From Halalkalibacter suaedae (GTDB lineage Bacteria; Bacillota; Bacilli; Bacillales; Bacillaceae_D): DNA of 64,000 nucleotides. The DNA lies in assembly GCF_017939705.1 (NCBI RefSeq), contig NZ_JAGKSQ010000002.1, forward strand, positions 620,001 through 684,000. Reading direction: 5' to 3'. Made by a program: the position numbers and the translations under genes. The notes under the pieces are model-generated. The model was not told the DNA's origin, did not search any database, and worked only from the letters and a program-made list of their open reading frames with translations. Below, piece by piece: positions 36,912 through 45,107 of this stretch (position 1 is its first letter; each line of letters starts with the position of its first letter).

Positions 36912-38216
36912 ATGTCAAAAATAACATTTCTTGGAGCAGGAAGTACGATATTCGCAAAGAACGTCCTCGGTGATTGTATGTTTGTCCCTGCATTAGCAGG
37001 CTTCGAGTTTGCACTATTTGATATTGATGAGCAGAGATTAAAAGACTCTGAAAACATGTTAAACAATCTAAAGAAAAGCCTAAATGCAAATGTAAGCATC
37101 AAAGCTTATTCTGACCGAAAAGAAGCCCTTCGAGGAGCGAAATATGTGATCAATGCTATTCAAGTAGGTGGATACAAGCCAAGCACTGTCATTGATTTTG
37201 AAATCCCTAAAAAATATGGCCTTCGTCAAACGATTGCCGATACAGTTGGAATTGGTGGGATTTTCAGATCACTCCGCACTATTCCAGTTATGATGGACTT
37301 TGCAAAGGATATCGAAGAGGTTTGTCCTGACGCCTTATTTTTGAATTACACGAACCCGATGGCAACCTTAACAGGTGCACTTCTCCGTTATACAAATGTA
37401 AAGACAATTGGCCTTTGTCACAGTGTGCAAATTTGCACAGAGCATCTCTTCCAGTCGCTAGGAATGGATCACGCCGGAATTGAGGAACGAATTGCCGGCA
37501 TTAATCATATGGCCTGGTTACTTGAGGTCAAAAAAGATGGGAAGGATTTATATCCTGAAATTAAGCTTCGTGCAAAGGAAAAACAACAGACCAAGCATCA
37601 TGACATGGTACGTTTTGAGCTAATGGATAAGTTCGGCTATTATGTCACAGAATCCTCCGAGCATAACGCAGAATATCACCCATACTTCATTAAACAAAAC
37701 GAGCCTGACTTAATTGATCGATTCAATATTCCCCTTGATGAGTATCCTAGACGTTGTATTGAGCAAATTGAGGGCTGGAATAATATGCGTGATCAAGTCG
37801 TCAACAACGACAACCTCACACATACACGGTCACATGAATATGGATCACGCATCATTGAAGCGATCGAAACAAACATTCCTTTTAAATTTGGAGGTAATGT
37901 CTTAAATAGAGGAAATCTCATTAGTAATCTACCTGAAAAATCAGTCGTCGAAGTTCCTTGTGTTGCCGACCGAAGCGGGATTAACCCGTGCTATGTAGGA
38001 GAGCTCCCTGAACAATTAGCTGCATTAAACCGGACAAATATTAATACACAGCTTCTTACAATCGAAGCAGCGATGACACAGAAAAAGGAGCATCTCTATC
38101 AAGCCGCCCTACTCGACCCGCACACTGCAGCTGAATTATCAATGGATAAGATTATTGCGATGTGTGATGACTTAATTGAGGCACATGGTGATTGGATTCC
38201 GGTGTTTAAAGCCTAA
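36912..38216 (+). CDS. melA: Alpha-galactosidase, glycoside hydrolase family 4
   Basis: A 434-residue NAD- and Mn-dependent GH4 enzyme that removes alpha-galactosyl residues from melibiose and raffinose. It opens with the NAD fold KITFLGAGSTIFAKNVLGDC. It has NYTNPMA, the GH4 metal/catalytic GLCHSVQ motif (Cys ~174), GINHMAW, and the MelA-type DKFGYYVTESSEHNAEYHPYF. The whole sequence aligns in memory very closely with B. subtilis MelA. AGGAGGTAA precedes the ATG. A clear terminator follows at 38365. Confidence 0.9.
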   Translation: MSKITFLGAGSTIFAKNVLGDCMFVPALAGFEFALFDIDEQRLKDSENMLNNLKKSLNANVSIKAYSDRKEALRGAKYVINAIQVGGYKPSTVIDFEIPKKYGLRQTIADTVGIGGIFRSLRTIPVMMDFAKDIEEVCPDALFLNYTNPMATLTGALLRYTNVKTIGLCHSVQICTEHLFQSLGMDHAGIEERIAGINHMAWLLEVKKDGKDLYPEIKLRAKEKQQTKHHDMVRFELMDKFGYYVTESSEHNAEYHPYFIKQNEPDLIDRFNIPLDEYPRRCIEQIEGWNNMRDQVVNNDNLTHTRSHEYGSRIIEAIETNIPFKFGGNVLNRGNLISNLPEKSVVEVPCVADRSGINPCYVGELPEQLAALNRTNINTQLLTIEAAMTQKKEHLYQAALLDPHTAAELSMDKIIAMCDDLIEAHGDWIPVFKA

Positions 38217-38222
38217 ATGGAT

Positions 38223-38285
38223 AGTTAACATGTCAAGTTGGATAGTAAAGTAGCCAACTTCGATAGTAAACTGCTTTCCAAGTTA
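38223..38285. repeat. Short cluster of AGTAAA repeats after melA
   Basis: AGTTAA at 38223, AGTAAA at 38244 and AGTAAA at 38264 are spaced 20-21 bases and embedded in the pattern GATAGTAAAgtagCcaacTT, as in the array at 45709. The cluster starts immediately after the melA stop. Confidence 0.6.
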
Positions 38286-38364
38286 TACAAAAGATACGCA
38301 AAACACTAACATTCTTGATAAAACGTTGTCCATCTTATCGCTCCCATGTCCAGAATAAAAAACT

Positions 38365-38399
38365 AAGAAGGTGCCGTTTTGAGAATGCACCTTCTTTTA
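38365..38399 (+). terminator. Terminator of melA
   Basis: A 10-bp stem AAGAAGGTGC / GCACCTTCTT with a 12-base loop, ending in TT, about 150 bases after the melA stop (beyond the small repeat cluster). Confidence 0.7.
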
Positions 38400-38495
38400 G
38401 TTCAATGGATTTATGATAAACTAACGCTATAAGACGATCATTGATTGGCTCGGCTCAGCAAAAAGACTAAGTTTAATTAAAAGGAGCGTTACTTG

Positions 38496-38726
38496 ATGTA
38501 CATGATCATTGTACTACCTATAGCGATATTGATCGGTTTTATTATTTTTGTTCTAGTAAATAATAGTAACAAGTCCGGGATGAAGCTAATGTTACTAGGA
38601 ATAAGCGTTATTATAGTTGGTGGGATAATATTACTAGATAACGAGTCTAATTGGGGTGGCTTTGAATATCTTTTCGTACTTAATGGCCTCCTATTATCTG
38701 TTCTCGGTTTTTCGAAAAACAACTAA
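38496..38726 (+). CDS. Small two-to-three-helix membrane protein
   Basis: A 76-residue protein from ATG 38496 with AAGGAGCG 7 bases upstream. Three hydrophobic helices (MIIVLPIAILIGFIIFVLV, MKLMLLGISVIIVGGIILL, FVLNGLLLSVLGF) and little else. The family is not recognised. A nearly equal-length frame exists on the other strand, but it has no ribosome binding site. Confidence 0.6.
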   Translation: MYMIIVLPIAILIGFIIFVLVNNSNKSGMKLMLLGISVIIVGGIILLDNESNWGGFEYLFVLNGLLLSVLGFSKNN

Positions 38727-38950
38727 CCACTTATTGATAGCAACAATCGTGATACATAACCACACCAGTTCGTTCTGTCAAAAGATGTTGAATCATATTA
38801 TTTTACAAGAAATAATCTAAACACGCTATGGATCATCAGAAAATAACAAGGTATGAAAAACGATAGTCTAACCCTAACGTCTATTTGGTTCTAAATGAAA
38901 ACGTTTATGTACATATATTGAAGCATTTCATTTAAGATAGATTAAAACAC

Positions 38951-39189
38951 AAAGAAGCTGTGAGATAATTAAAGGATCTAACTGAAATACCGATAAAGCA
39001 ATCACGTAGCGGATGAAATATACGTAGACTCCTGCGGGACATAAAAGCCAAAGGTGAGACCCCACAGGCGAAGCCGAGGAGGCTCACCGGCTTCCCGCGG
39101 AAAGCGAAGTATATTTCAGGAGCGATTTACGCACGCCAACTATTATTGTTCGTTTTTTTTATTAGTTAAATCACTTTTGCTCCAGCCCA
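38951..39189 (-). repeat. Interspersed terminally inverted repeat, copy B
   Basis: The same element as copy A in opposite orientation, with the core GCGGATGAAATATACGTAG, CTCCTGCGGGA, GTGAGACCCCACAGGCG, GAGGAGGCTCACCGGC, TTCCCGCGGAAAGCG, TATATTTCAGGAGCG. The terminal repeats are more decayed here (AAGAAGCTGTGAGA / TTTTGCTCCAGCCC). It lies between convergent genes (38496 and 39209). A 67-residue frame through it is spurious. Confidence 0.8.
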
Positions 39190-39208
39190 CGATAGATTCT
39201 TATCCCTT

Positions 39209-40618
39209 TTATTTTAAAGTGAAAGAAGCCAAATTAGCTATTCCAGGTCCTCGATAAGTTAGATACAACGCTTGATCTCCGTTTGGTATATTAATATCCG
39301 CAGAATATGTCGTCCACACATTTGTAAATTGAACAGGGATTGTAGCTAAGACTTCACCATCCCAAGCCGTCTTCAATTCAAAAGAACCACTACAATAGCC
39401 TCGAACACTTATGCTTATCGATTTGACATCTTGACAGTTAAAATACTTAAATCCAGCCGTTGCAGAGTCCTTCATATTTGAGATATATCCCGTTTCCTCG
39501 TCGCCATCTTTTCCATCTTGTGTAATTCTAGGAAACTGGCTATCCATCAATAGTTCACCGGTGTAAACAGACTCATCCTTGCAAAAGAGGTTACACGCTA
39601 TATAAGCCGGGTATTCCCCCTGTCCCAAAAGTGCCCCAGCATTTGGACCGCATGATGTCACCTCGACTTGCGGAATGGTTCCATCTTCTAAGAATTCTAT
39701 TTTTTCCAAACATCCCTGCCGACTAAAGCTAGAACCATTCGTATGTCTGTGATAGAAGACATACCAGCTCTCACCGATTTCAACGATACTGCCATGATTA
39801 TTCCCACCATAATACATCGGCTTATCTGCGGGCTTATACGTATCAATACCGAGATCATTATTACTAATAATCACACCTCTATACACAAAACCTTTCGTAG
39901 GATGCTTACTTGTTGCATAGCAAAGCTCATGCATGACAACTGAAGAATAAATCATGTAATACGTATCGCCTACTTTTCTAATAGAAGGTGCTTCAAAAAA
40001 TTCGTGCCCTTCAAAGCCACTGCCTTTACTATAAGGTTTACTTGGAAGAATAAATGTCGGAGCTTCCACAATCGTTAGCATATCCGGACCAAGAACCGTA
40101 GCCATCGCTCCATGTCTCGATGTATCACCCGCTGCACAAAACCCCGTATAGAGATACGTCAGGTCTCCCTCCGTCAAAACACCTGGATCAAATTGAGGTT
40201 CATCCCCTTCACGCTCTCCTAAACGAGTTCCATCCTCATAATGGACATATCCATAAAATTCATATGTACCAGCAGGCGCATCACAAATTGCAACCGATAC
40301 AACAGAAACCTTATCTAACACATAGTACAAGTAGTACCTCCCATCAGGTCCCGCTGTCACATCAGGTGCATACAGACACATATTCCCAGCTTGATTCAGC
40401 GGGTCATCAGTTTTTTTATAACTAACACCTTCATATCGCCAATTTCCTAAATCCTGTACTGGTGCCGACCAGCATACATAATCGTTGAGACAAAATACAT
40501 GACCGTTGAATCGATCGTGTGAACCGTAAACATATACCCGATCGTTAAAAATATATGGTTCACCATCTGGGATGTACTCCCAAGACGGAAGATACGGATT
40601 TAGACCTTGTTTTTTCAT
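39209..40618 (-). CDS. Glycoside hydrolase family 43 with carbohydrate-binding tail
   Basis: A 469-residue cytoplasmic enzyme (no signal peptide) from ATG 40618, 5 bases after GGAGAGGG; a longer frame to 40654 lacks such a site. The opening NPYLPSWEYIPDGEPYIFND with VYVYGSHDRF (catalytic-base Asp) and YAPDVTAGPDGRYYLYYV shows the five-bladed GH43 fold. HEFFEAPSIRKVGDTYYMIYS carries the acid Glu. The last ~120 residues (SISVRGYCSGSFELKTAWDGE, IANLASFTLK) resemble CBM6. Expected activity is alpha-L-arabinofuranosidase or beta-xylosidase on imported oligosaccharides, fitting pectin or arabinoxylan breakdown. Confidence 0.82.
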   Translation of the reverse strand: MKKQGLNPYLPSWEYIPDGEPYIFNDRVYVYGSHDRFNGHVFCLNDYVCWSAPVQDLGNWRYEGVSYKKTDDPLNQAGNMCLYAPDVTAGPDGRYYLYYVLDKVSVVSVAICDAPAGTYEFYGYVHYEDGTRLGEREGDEPQFDPGVLTEGDLTYLYTGFCAAGDTSRHGAMATVLGPDMLTIVEAPTFILPSKPYSKGSGFEGHEFFEAPSIRKVGDTYYMIYSSVVMHELCYATSKHPTKGFVYRGVIISNNDLGIDTYKPADKPMYYGGNNHGSIVEIGESWYVFYHRHTNGSSFSRQGCLEKIEFLEDGTIPQVEVTSCGPNAGALLGQGEYPAYIACNLFCKDESVYTGELLMDSQFPRITQDGKDGDEETGYISNMKDSATAGFKYFNCQDVKSISISVRGYCSGSFELKTAWDGEVLATIPVQFTNVWTTYSADINIPNGDQALYLTYRGPGIANLASFTLK

Positions 40619-40689
40619 TAATACCCTCTCCATTTCTATTGATTTGCTAAACAAATAATAGTCAAGAGTTCACCTCGAAGTGTAGCAAA

Positions 40690-40861
40690 CTAGATGAATA
40701 TGATCCTCCTTCGTGTCGGCAATCTCATTGAACGAATACTTTGTTCGTAATACCTTTACACTGTAGACTTTAGATACCATACCTCTTCGATCTATCAGGT
40801 GTATTTAACCTGACAGCATGATATTGATAATTATCAGACCAGTTTTTCTGTGATTGATCAT
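40690..40861 (-). pseudogene. Decayed 5' fragment of an alditol-oxidase-like gene
   Basis: Reading the minus strand from an ATG at 40861 gives MINHRKNWSDNYQYHAVRLN and then a stop. In a shifted frame it continues KVYSVKVLRTKYSFNEIAD and TKEDHIHL. These match residues 1-20 and ~37-60 of the intact enzyme at 46632-47900 (MKDHRNWAGNYQYHAERLH, SVKVVGTRHSFNSIADT, NEDHISL). The FAD-linking His of TRHSFN has become Tyr, and about 15 residues between the blocks are lost. The rest of the gene is absent. This is a second copy that was truncated and shifted. The cre-like site at 40888 may be its old promoter region. Confidence 0.8.
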
Positions 40862-40887
40862 CAATCTTTAAATCCTATAACTTTAGA

Positions 40888-40901
40888 TGAAATCGCTTAC
40901 A
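40888..40901 (-). promoter_or_regulatory. CcpA cre site upstream of GH43 and the oxidase remnant
   Basis: TGAAATCGCTTACA fits every fixed position of TGWNANCGNTNWCA. It lies 27 bases before the remnant start and ~270 before the GH43 start on the same strand; tgl starts 148 bases away on the other side. Confidence 0.6.
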
Positions 40902-41048
40902 TAAATTACAGGTTCAACAAAGGCTTGTTTAATTCCTTCTAAAGGAGGATTATAACTCTCTAGAAAGATGAAACCTCTATAACATCATTAGAATGAATCA
41001 AGAATACGATAGATCATACATACATTAAATGTTTAAATGGAGGTATAC

Positions 41049-41882
41049 ATGATTCAACTAATGGGAAGACCGTTTCAATTAGATAATTCGACGAACATGA
41101 GCAATATGGAAAAAATGATCATACAATCTATGGATCAAGCACCCGACCTCTATTCGTATCATTCCATGGATGAGTTTTCTTTTGAAATCAACATACGCAG
41201 AAATCTGATTGAAAGTGCGATTAGCATGAGTGAAGGTCAATCACAATTTACAACCTTCGAACATACTAGTTGTAATCCTAGCTATTGGTATGTGTCGGAA
41301 AGTGGCGGGTTCTTATTAAGAAATGACGTCAGGCCATCTGATGGGATTTGGGACATTTATCGTAATAGCTCACTTTATTCCTTTGAATGTGCAACAGCTT
41401 GTGTCATTAACTTCTACCATGCCATTCTTCGTCAGATCGGTGATCACTTGTTTAATTTGATCTTTCAAAATCTCTATTTATACAGCTGGCATACCGATTC
41501 CGACCTTGAGCTGCAGACCTTTTATGGCGATTTATTGCCTGGTGATGTCGTGTATTTTAGTAATCCTGACGTTAATCCCAATACATTTTGGTATCGAGGA
41601 GAAAATGCTGTCTTTCTAGGTAATGATCTTTTTTTTGGACATGGAATTGGCATAAAGTCCGCTGAAGAAATGATCGAAATCTTAAATGAATTTAGACAAC
41701 CACAGAGTACTCAATCCAGCTATTTGACAAATTTAATTACAAGGCCATCATTTTCAAGACTTTATCAATTCCTCTCCCTGCAAAGAAATGACCGAACCTA
41801 TAAAAAACAACAGTACCTAATCCATCATAACCATTGCTCGATTTCCTATTTACAACATCTTTATTTTTTATTTAAACGATAA
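41049..41882 (+). CDS. tgl: Spore-coat protein-glutamine gamma-glutamyltransferase
   Basis: A 277-residue transglutaminase from ATG 41049, 5 bases after GGAGG; the upstream ATG 41037 has no signal. Catalytic Cys lies in LYSFECATACVINFYHA (~residue 116), and the supporting FYGDLLPGDVVYFSNPDV and WRGENAVFLG-like YRGENAVFLGNDLFFGHGIG match the Tgl family. It cross-links coat proteins such as GerQ during spore maturation, in the mother cell. A CATA-CAT-TA at 41019-41027 could be a sigma-K -10, but a matching -35 is not clear. It is ~30 residues longer than B. subtilis Tgl, at a basic His/Tyr-rich C-terminus. Confidence 0.88.
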   Translation: MIQLMGRPFQLDNSTNMSNMEKMIIQSMDQAPDLYSYHSMDEFSFEINIRRNLIESAISMSEGQSQFTTFEHTSCNPSYWYVSESGGFLLRNDVRPSDGIWDIYRNSSLYSFECATACVINFYHAILRQIGDHLFNLIFQNLYLYSWHTDSDLELQTFYGDLLPGDVVYFSNPDVNPNTFWYRGENAVFLGNDLFFGHGIGIKSAEEMIEILNEFRQPQSTQSSYLTNLITRPSFSRLYQFLSLQRNDRTYKKQQYLIHHNHCSISYLQHLYFLFKR

Positions 41883-41987
41883 AAGTGACCAAGGACACAT
41901 ACCCATTTTTATAATAGACGGGCTCAACATTAGTCTAGATGCGTAGTATATAGAGATCTTAGACTAACTCGAAAAGGAAGTGTCAAC

Positions 41988-42227
41988 ATGCATGCTAACG
42001 TTAACGCCCCCTATACAATGGGTGCAAATGTAAATGCTCCATTCACTAATATGGCTGCACCACTAACGATGGGTGCTTATGCTCCAGAACAACCATTTTA
42101 TACTGCCCCTACTTATGGATATGGAATGCCGCCTGCACCTGTAGCTCAAAACGATTCTTTCACACTTATTGTTGTTTTATTTATCCTGTTAATTATTGTT
42201 GGAGCAGCTTACCTGCCTAAATGCTAA
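41988..42227 (+). CDS. YjcZ family sporulation protein, long form
   Basis: A 79-residue protein behind AAAGGAAGTG. It has a Pro/Ala/Tyr-rich head with a duplicated MHANVNAPYTMG / ANVNAPFTNM, then the C-terminal membrane segment [19 protein letters not shown] shared with the 44-residue paralogue at 5566. The head is about twice as long as usual. It follows tgl by ~100 bases on the same strand, supporting sporulation-time expression. Confidence 0.82.
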   Translation: MHANVNAPYTMGANVNAPFTNMAAPLTMGAYAPEQPFYTAPTYGYGMPPAPVAQNDSFTLIVVLFILLIIVGAAYLPKC

Positions 42228-42232
42228 TCGAG

Positions 42233-42267
42233 AACCCCTGTACAATACATTGTACAGGGGTTTTTTT
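42233..42267 (+). terminator. Terminator after the YjcZ long-form gene
   Basis: A 14-bp near-perfect stem AACCCCTGTACAAT / ATTGTACAGGGGTT with almost no loop, then seven T. An 80-residue frame running through it is spurious. Confidence 0.88.
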
Positions 42268-42400
42268 ATGAAAATAATCTTTTACTTATTATTGCTAAGG
42301 GACAGATGCTTATATGACGATACAGCGACTTCATTTTTAGAACAGAAACCAATAGTCCTCAACTTTTCATCAAATTCGTTTAAACTATCAACCTTAACTA

Positions 42401-42645
42401 AAAAAAGAGGTTGGGACATAACTAAAGTGTCTAACTGAAATGCCGAAAAAAGCAATCACATAGCGGATGAAATATACGTAGACTCCTGCGGGATCTAAAA
42501 GCCAAGGGTGAGACCCCACAGGCGTAGACGAGGAGGCTCACCGGCTTCCCGCGGAAAGCGTAGTATATTTCAGGAGCGGTTTATGTCCGCTAACTATTGT
42601 TATTCGGATTTTCTACCAGTTAAATCACTTTTGTCCCAACCTCTT
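42401..42645 (-). repeat. Interspersed terminally inverted repeat, copy C
   Basis: An intact copy with ends AAGAGGTTGGGACA / TGTCCCAACCTCTT and the full core as in copy B (same orientation). It lies between the convergent genes at 41988 and 42664. It is a near twin of copy D and serves as its empty-site reference: CTGCGGGATCTAAAAGCC is uninterrupted here. Confidence 0.88.
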
Positions 42646-42663
42646 CTTTCACCAATTTATTTC

Positions 42664-43203
42664 TTAAACACAGCTAAAGGATTGAATTCGTTCAAGATCG
42701 ATACCGAAATAGACCCATCTAAACCCGTTCCAACGATACCCAGCAACAGAGCGGCGTCCCACGTAGGTTGGATAGAACCAGAACTGTTGAAATCTACTTA
42801 ATCTCACATACGTATATCGATATAAGCAACCTCTAATACTACCTGGATCTACAGCAAATGTACTTACATCTTGTGATTGCGATATTTGCATTGATTGTGG
42901 GATCGTTGAAGGCGGCGGGTTCATTGGTGGTCCAGCTTGCGGTCCTTGTCCAGGTGGTCCGAATGGAGGTTCTCCCTGAGGTCCTTGTCCGGGTGGTCCG
43001 AATGGAGGCCCTCCTTGCGGCCCTTGTCCAGGCGGTCCGAATGGGGGTGGTGAACTAGGTTGGCCGAATTGGCCTCCTCCTTGTGACGGAAAGAAAGGGA
43101 AAAACATTCTATCTTCATATGATACCGTGTCATATCCTTCTGGCATATAAGTAGGGACGTCCGTGAATTGGTTGTGGTAGCCGTTTGAATACATGGAATA
43201 CAC
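42664..43203 (-). CDS. Gly/Pro-rich repeat protein, probably spore surface
   Basis: A 179-residue protein behind AAAGGAGTG. It has a Tyr-rich head, then MFFPFFPSQGGGQFGQP, then three tandem copies of PPFGPPGQGPQG (the third ends QAG), a linker PPPSTIPQSMQISQ, and a conserved globular C-terminus: AVDPGSIRGCLYRYTYVRL, FWFYPTYVGRRSVAGYRWNG, WVYFGIDLERIQSFSC. I recall similar C-termini in Bacillus proteins of unknown function. The collagen-like low-complexity part and neighbouring sporulation genes suggest a coat or exosporium protein, which is inference. Confidence 0.65.
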   Translation of the reverse strand: MYSMYSNGYHNQFTDVPTYMPEGYDTVSYEDRMFFPFFPSQGGGQFGQPSSPPPFGPPGQGPQGGPPFGPPGQGPQGEPPFGPPGQGPQAGPPMNPPPSTIPQSMQISQSQDVSTFAVDPGSIRGCLYRYTYVRLSRFQQFWFYPTYVGRRSVAGYRWNGFRWVYFGIDLERIQSFSCV

Positions 43204-43504
43204 TCCTTTTGTTTAGTCCCCACATTCTATGTTTTAGGCCTTTAACTATCAACTTGTACCCATAAAAATGGGTGATTACCTACCTTTACAGACAAAAAGT
43301 AATTCATCCTCGAACTACACTGGTCATAGCTGGGTTAGCTATCTCTTTCTAACCCCGCCCTTTTTATATATTTTTTCAACTGTAATTATCTACAAATATA
43401 TACTAAATACGGTAAATGAAATTATTAGTTACTCAAATTGATGATCTCATAAGACTTCTATAGGGGAGATTACTTGAGCATGATTTTCTATTCATAGTAA
43501 TAAC

Positions 43505-43922
43505 GAGACTGGACATAAATAAAGTGTCTAACTGAAATACCGAACAAAACACTTACCTAGTGGATGAAATATACGAAGACTCCTGCGGGATGTAAAAGAG
43601 GCCACTGAAAAAGGTATGATTTTCACCTTTTTTTAGGGGCCTTTAAGCAATGAGCGAACCGTTGCATTGTCTTAAGCCTTCTATGAGTGGGTTTCTCATA
43701 GAAGGCTTGCAACGTGTGGAGCCATTGCTGCTTCCTCGAACCTGCCCAAAGGGACTTTTTCAGTGGGCTCATGTAAAAGCCAAGGGTGAGACCCCACAGG
43801 CGTAGACGAGGAGGCTCACCGGCTTCCCGCGGAAAGCGTAGTATATTTCAGGACCGGTTACGTCCGCCACTTATCATTGTTCGGATTTTCTATTAGTTAA
43901 ATTACTTTTGTCCCAACCTCTT
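43505..43922 (-). repeat. Interspersed terminally inverted repeat, copy D (interrupted)
   Basis: The same element as copy C (ends GAGACTGGACATAA / TTTTGTCCCAACCTC) but split by a 173-bp insertion at 43598-43770. Joining the two sides restores GGGATGTAAAAGCCAAGG, matching copy C. Unlike copies A-C and E, it lies between two codirectional genes. The rest of the 800-base gap 43204-44000 shows nothing recognisable. Confidence 0.85.
43598..43770. mobile_element. MITE-like element inserted in repeat copy D
   Basis: 173 bases with 16-bp terminal inverted repeats GAGGCCACTGAAAAAG / CTTTTTCAGTGGGCTC (one mismatch), flanked by the direct repeat ATGTAAAA (43590-43597 and 43771-43778). Inside is a perfect 14-bp hairpin AAGCCTTCTATGAG / CTCATAGAAGGCTT (43674-43687, 43695-43708). 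It has no coding capacity, so movement would need a transposase from elsewhere. The parent IS family is not identified. Confidence 0.85.
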
Positions 43923-44000
43923 ATTTTACTATTCACTTGACTTACTACAACGATACGTACAGGGGCTGAGAGATAAGAGCACTTGATAGGTAAATCCTTT

Positions 44001-45017
44001 CTACTTACTAGCTATAGTCGATAAAAACTCCTCGTAGCTAGCAATGGCCTTATCCATTTTAGCATTAAGCTCTTGGTCAATCGTTTGTTTTTCAGGATGC
44101 TTTTTAAAATAGTCAATCGATTGTTGTATACCTTCCTCAAATGAGGTTGTTGCCTTAAATTCTGGGACAAAGGCTTTTATTTTACTGTTATCAACGATAT
44201 AGCTGTTAGCTGCATCACCAAACAAAGGTGCCTTCATTTCAGGAATAAACAATGAAATACACTCTGATGTCATATGGATCATCTTTGGTTCGACTCCAAG
44301 AACTTTACCAATGGCCGTTAGATACTGATTCCACGTTTTAACCTCATCAGAAGTGATATGAAATGCTTGTCCAATTGTTTCAGGGTTACCTAACAGACCA
44401 ACCAATCCCTTGGCGAAATCCGTATTGTGCGTAATCGTCCATAAAGAGGTTCCATCTCCTGGAACAATCATTTTCTTTCCATTAAGAATCCGGTCAATCA
44501 AGGTCCATGGATGTGCAGCACTTGTGATCGCAAAAGGGATCGCCGTCTCTCCATATGTATGTGAAGGGCGAACAATGGTCATGGGAAAGTTCTTTTCTTC
44601 ATATTCCTCTATCAATCTTTTCTCACAAGCTATTTTGTTTGTCGCATAGTCCCATACCGGGTTATGTTGGGTTGTTGTTTCATCGACTATGTAATAACTC
44701 GGTGGTCGTTCGTAGGTAGCGACTGTACTAATAAAAATATATTGCTTCGTTTTACCTGTGAAATAGTGAATATCTCTTTCGATTTCCTCTGGAGAAAAGA
44801 TAATCCAGTTAACGACCACATCAAACGATTGATCCTGTAACAGCGCTTCCATTTCACTCCGGTTATTAATATCGCCTCGAATCACATTTGCTCCTTCTGG
44901 TACAAAAGCGTCACGATTTCCACGATTTAAAAGATACAAATCAATTCCTTCCGCAACAGCTAATTGTGAAGCCGCACTACTTATCAGACCTGTTCCACCA
45001 ATGAATAAGACTTTCAT
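44001..45017 (-). CDS. Extended SDR, NAD-dependent epimerase/dehydratase-like
   Basis: A 338-residue Rossmann-fold protein with NAD motif VLFIGGTGLISSAASQLA, a DI motif (RGDINNRSEM) and the catalytic Y-x3-K in WDYATNKIACEK (about residue 146). The C-terminal part (AFHITSDEVKTWNQYLTAIG) resembles sugar-nucleotide epimerase/reductase relatives. The substrate is unknown. AAGGAGGGG precedes the ATG. Confidence 0.82.
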   Translation of the reverse strand: MKVLFIGGTGLISSAASQLAVAEGIDLYLLNRGNRDAFVPEGANVIRGDINNRSEMEALLQDQSFDVVVNWIIFSPEEIERDIHYFTGKTKQYIFISTVATYERPPSYYIVDETTTQHNPVWDYATNKIACEKRLIEEYEEKNFPMTIVRPSHTYGETAIPFAITSAAHPWTLIDRILNGKKMIVPGDGTSLWTITHNTDFAKGLVGLLGNPETIGQAFHITSDEVKTWNQYLTAIGKVLGVEPKMIHMTSECISLFIPEMKAPLFGDAANSYIVDNSKIKAFVPEFKATTSFEEGIQQSIDYFKKHPEKQTIDQELNAKMDKAIASYEEFLSTIASK

Positions 45018-45107
45018 TTAATCCCCTCCTTGTTAGGCTATGTTTTGCTGAGCCTATAGTTAATTTTAACACAGATGAAAATGTGGCTGATCTGCTACCG
45101 TAAAACT

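Noticed and set aside
38489-38722. 77-residue minus-strand frame
   Set aside because: Antisense to the small membrane gene at 38496, which has a good ribosome binding site.
38895-38908. cre-like TGAAAACGTTTATG
   Set aside because: The last two positions do not fit, and it lies in a gap between convergent genes with no promoter to control.
39054-39257. 67-residue frame MRPHRRSRGGSPASRG...
   Set aside because: It is the translation of the GC-rich core of interspersed repeat copy B. The same peptide appears from copy C at 42508, and there is no ribosome binding site.
41001-41027. Sigma-K promoter of tgl
   Set aside because: CATA-CAT-TA fits a -10, but no AC-type -35 is found at the usual spacing, so it is mentioned only in the tgl entry.
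42196-42438. 80-residue plus-strand frame
   Set aside because: Begins inside the YjcZ-type gene and reads through its strong terminator and into repeat copy C.
42508-42801. 97-residue frame with the same MRPHRR opening
   Set aside because: Runs through repeat copy C into the antisense of the 42664 gene; an artefact of the repeat.
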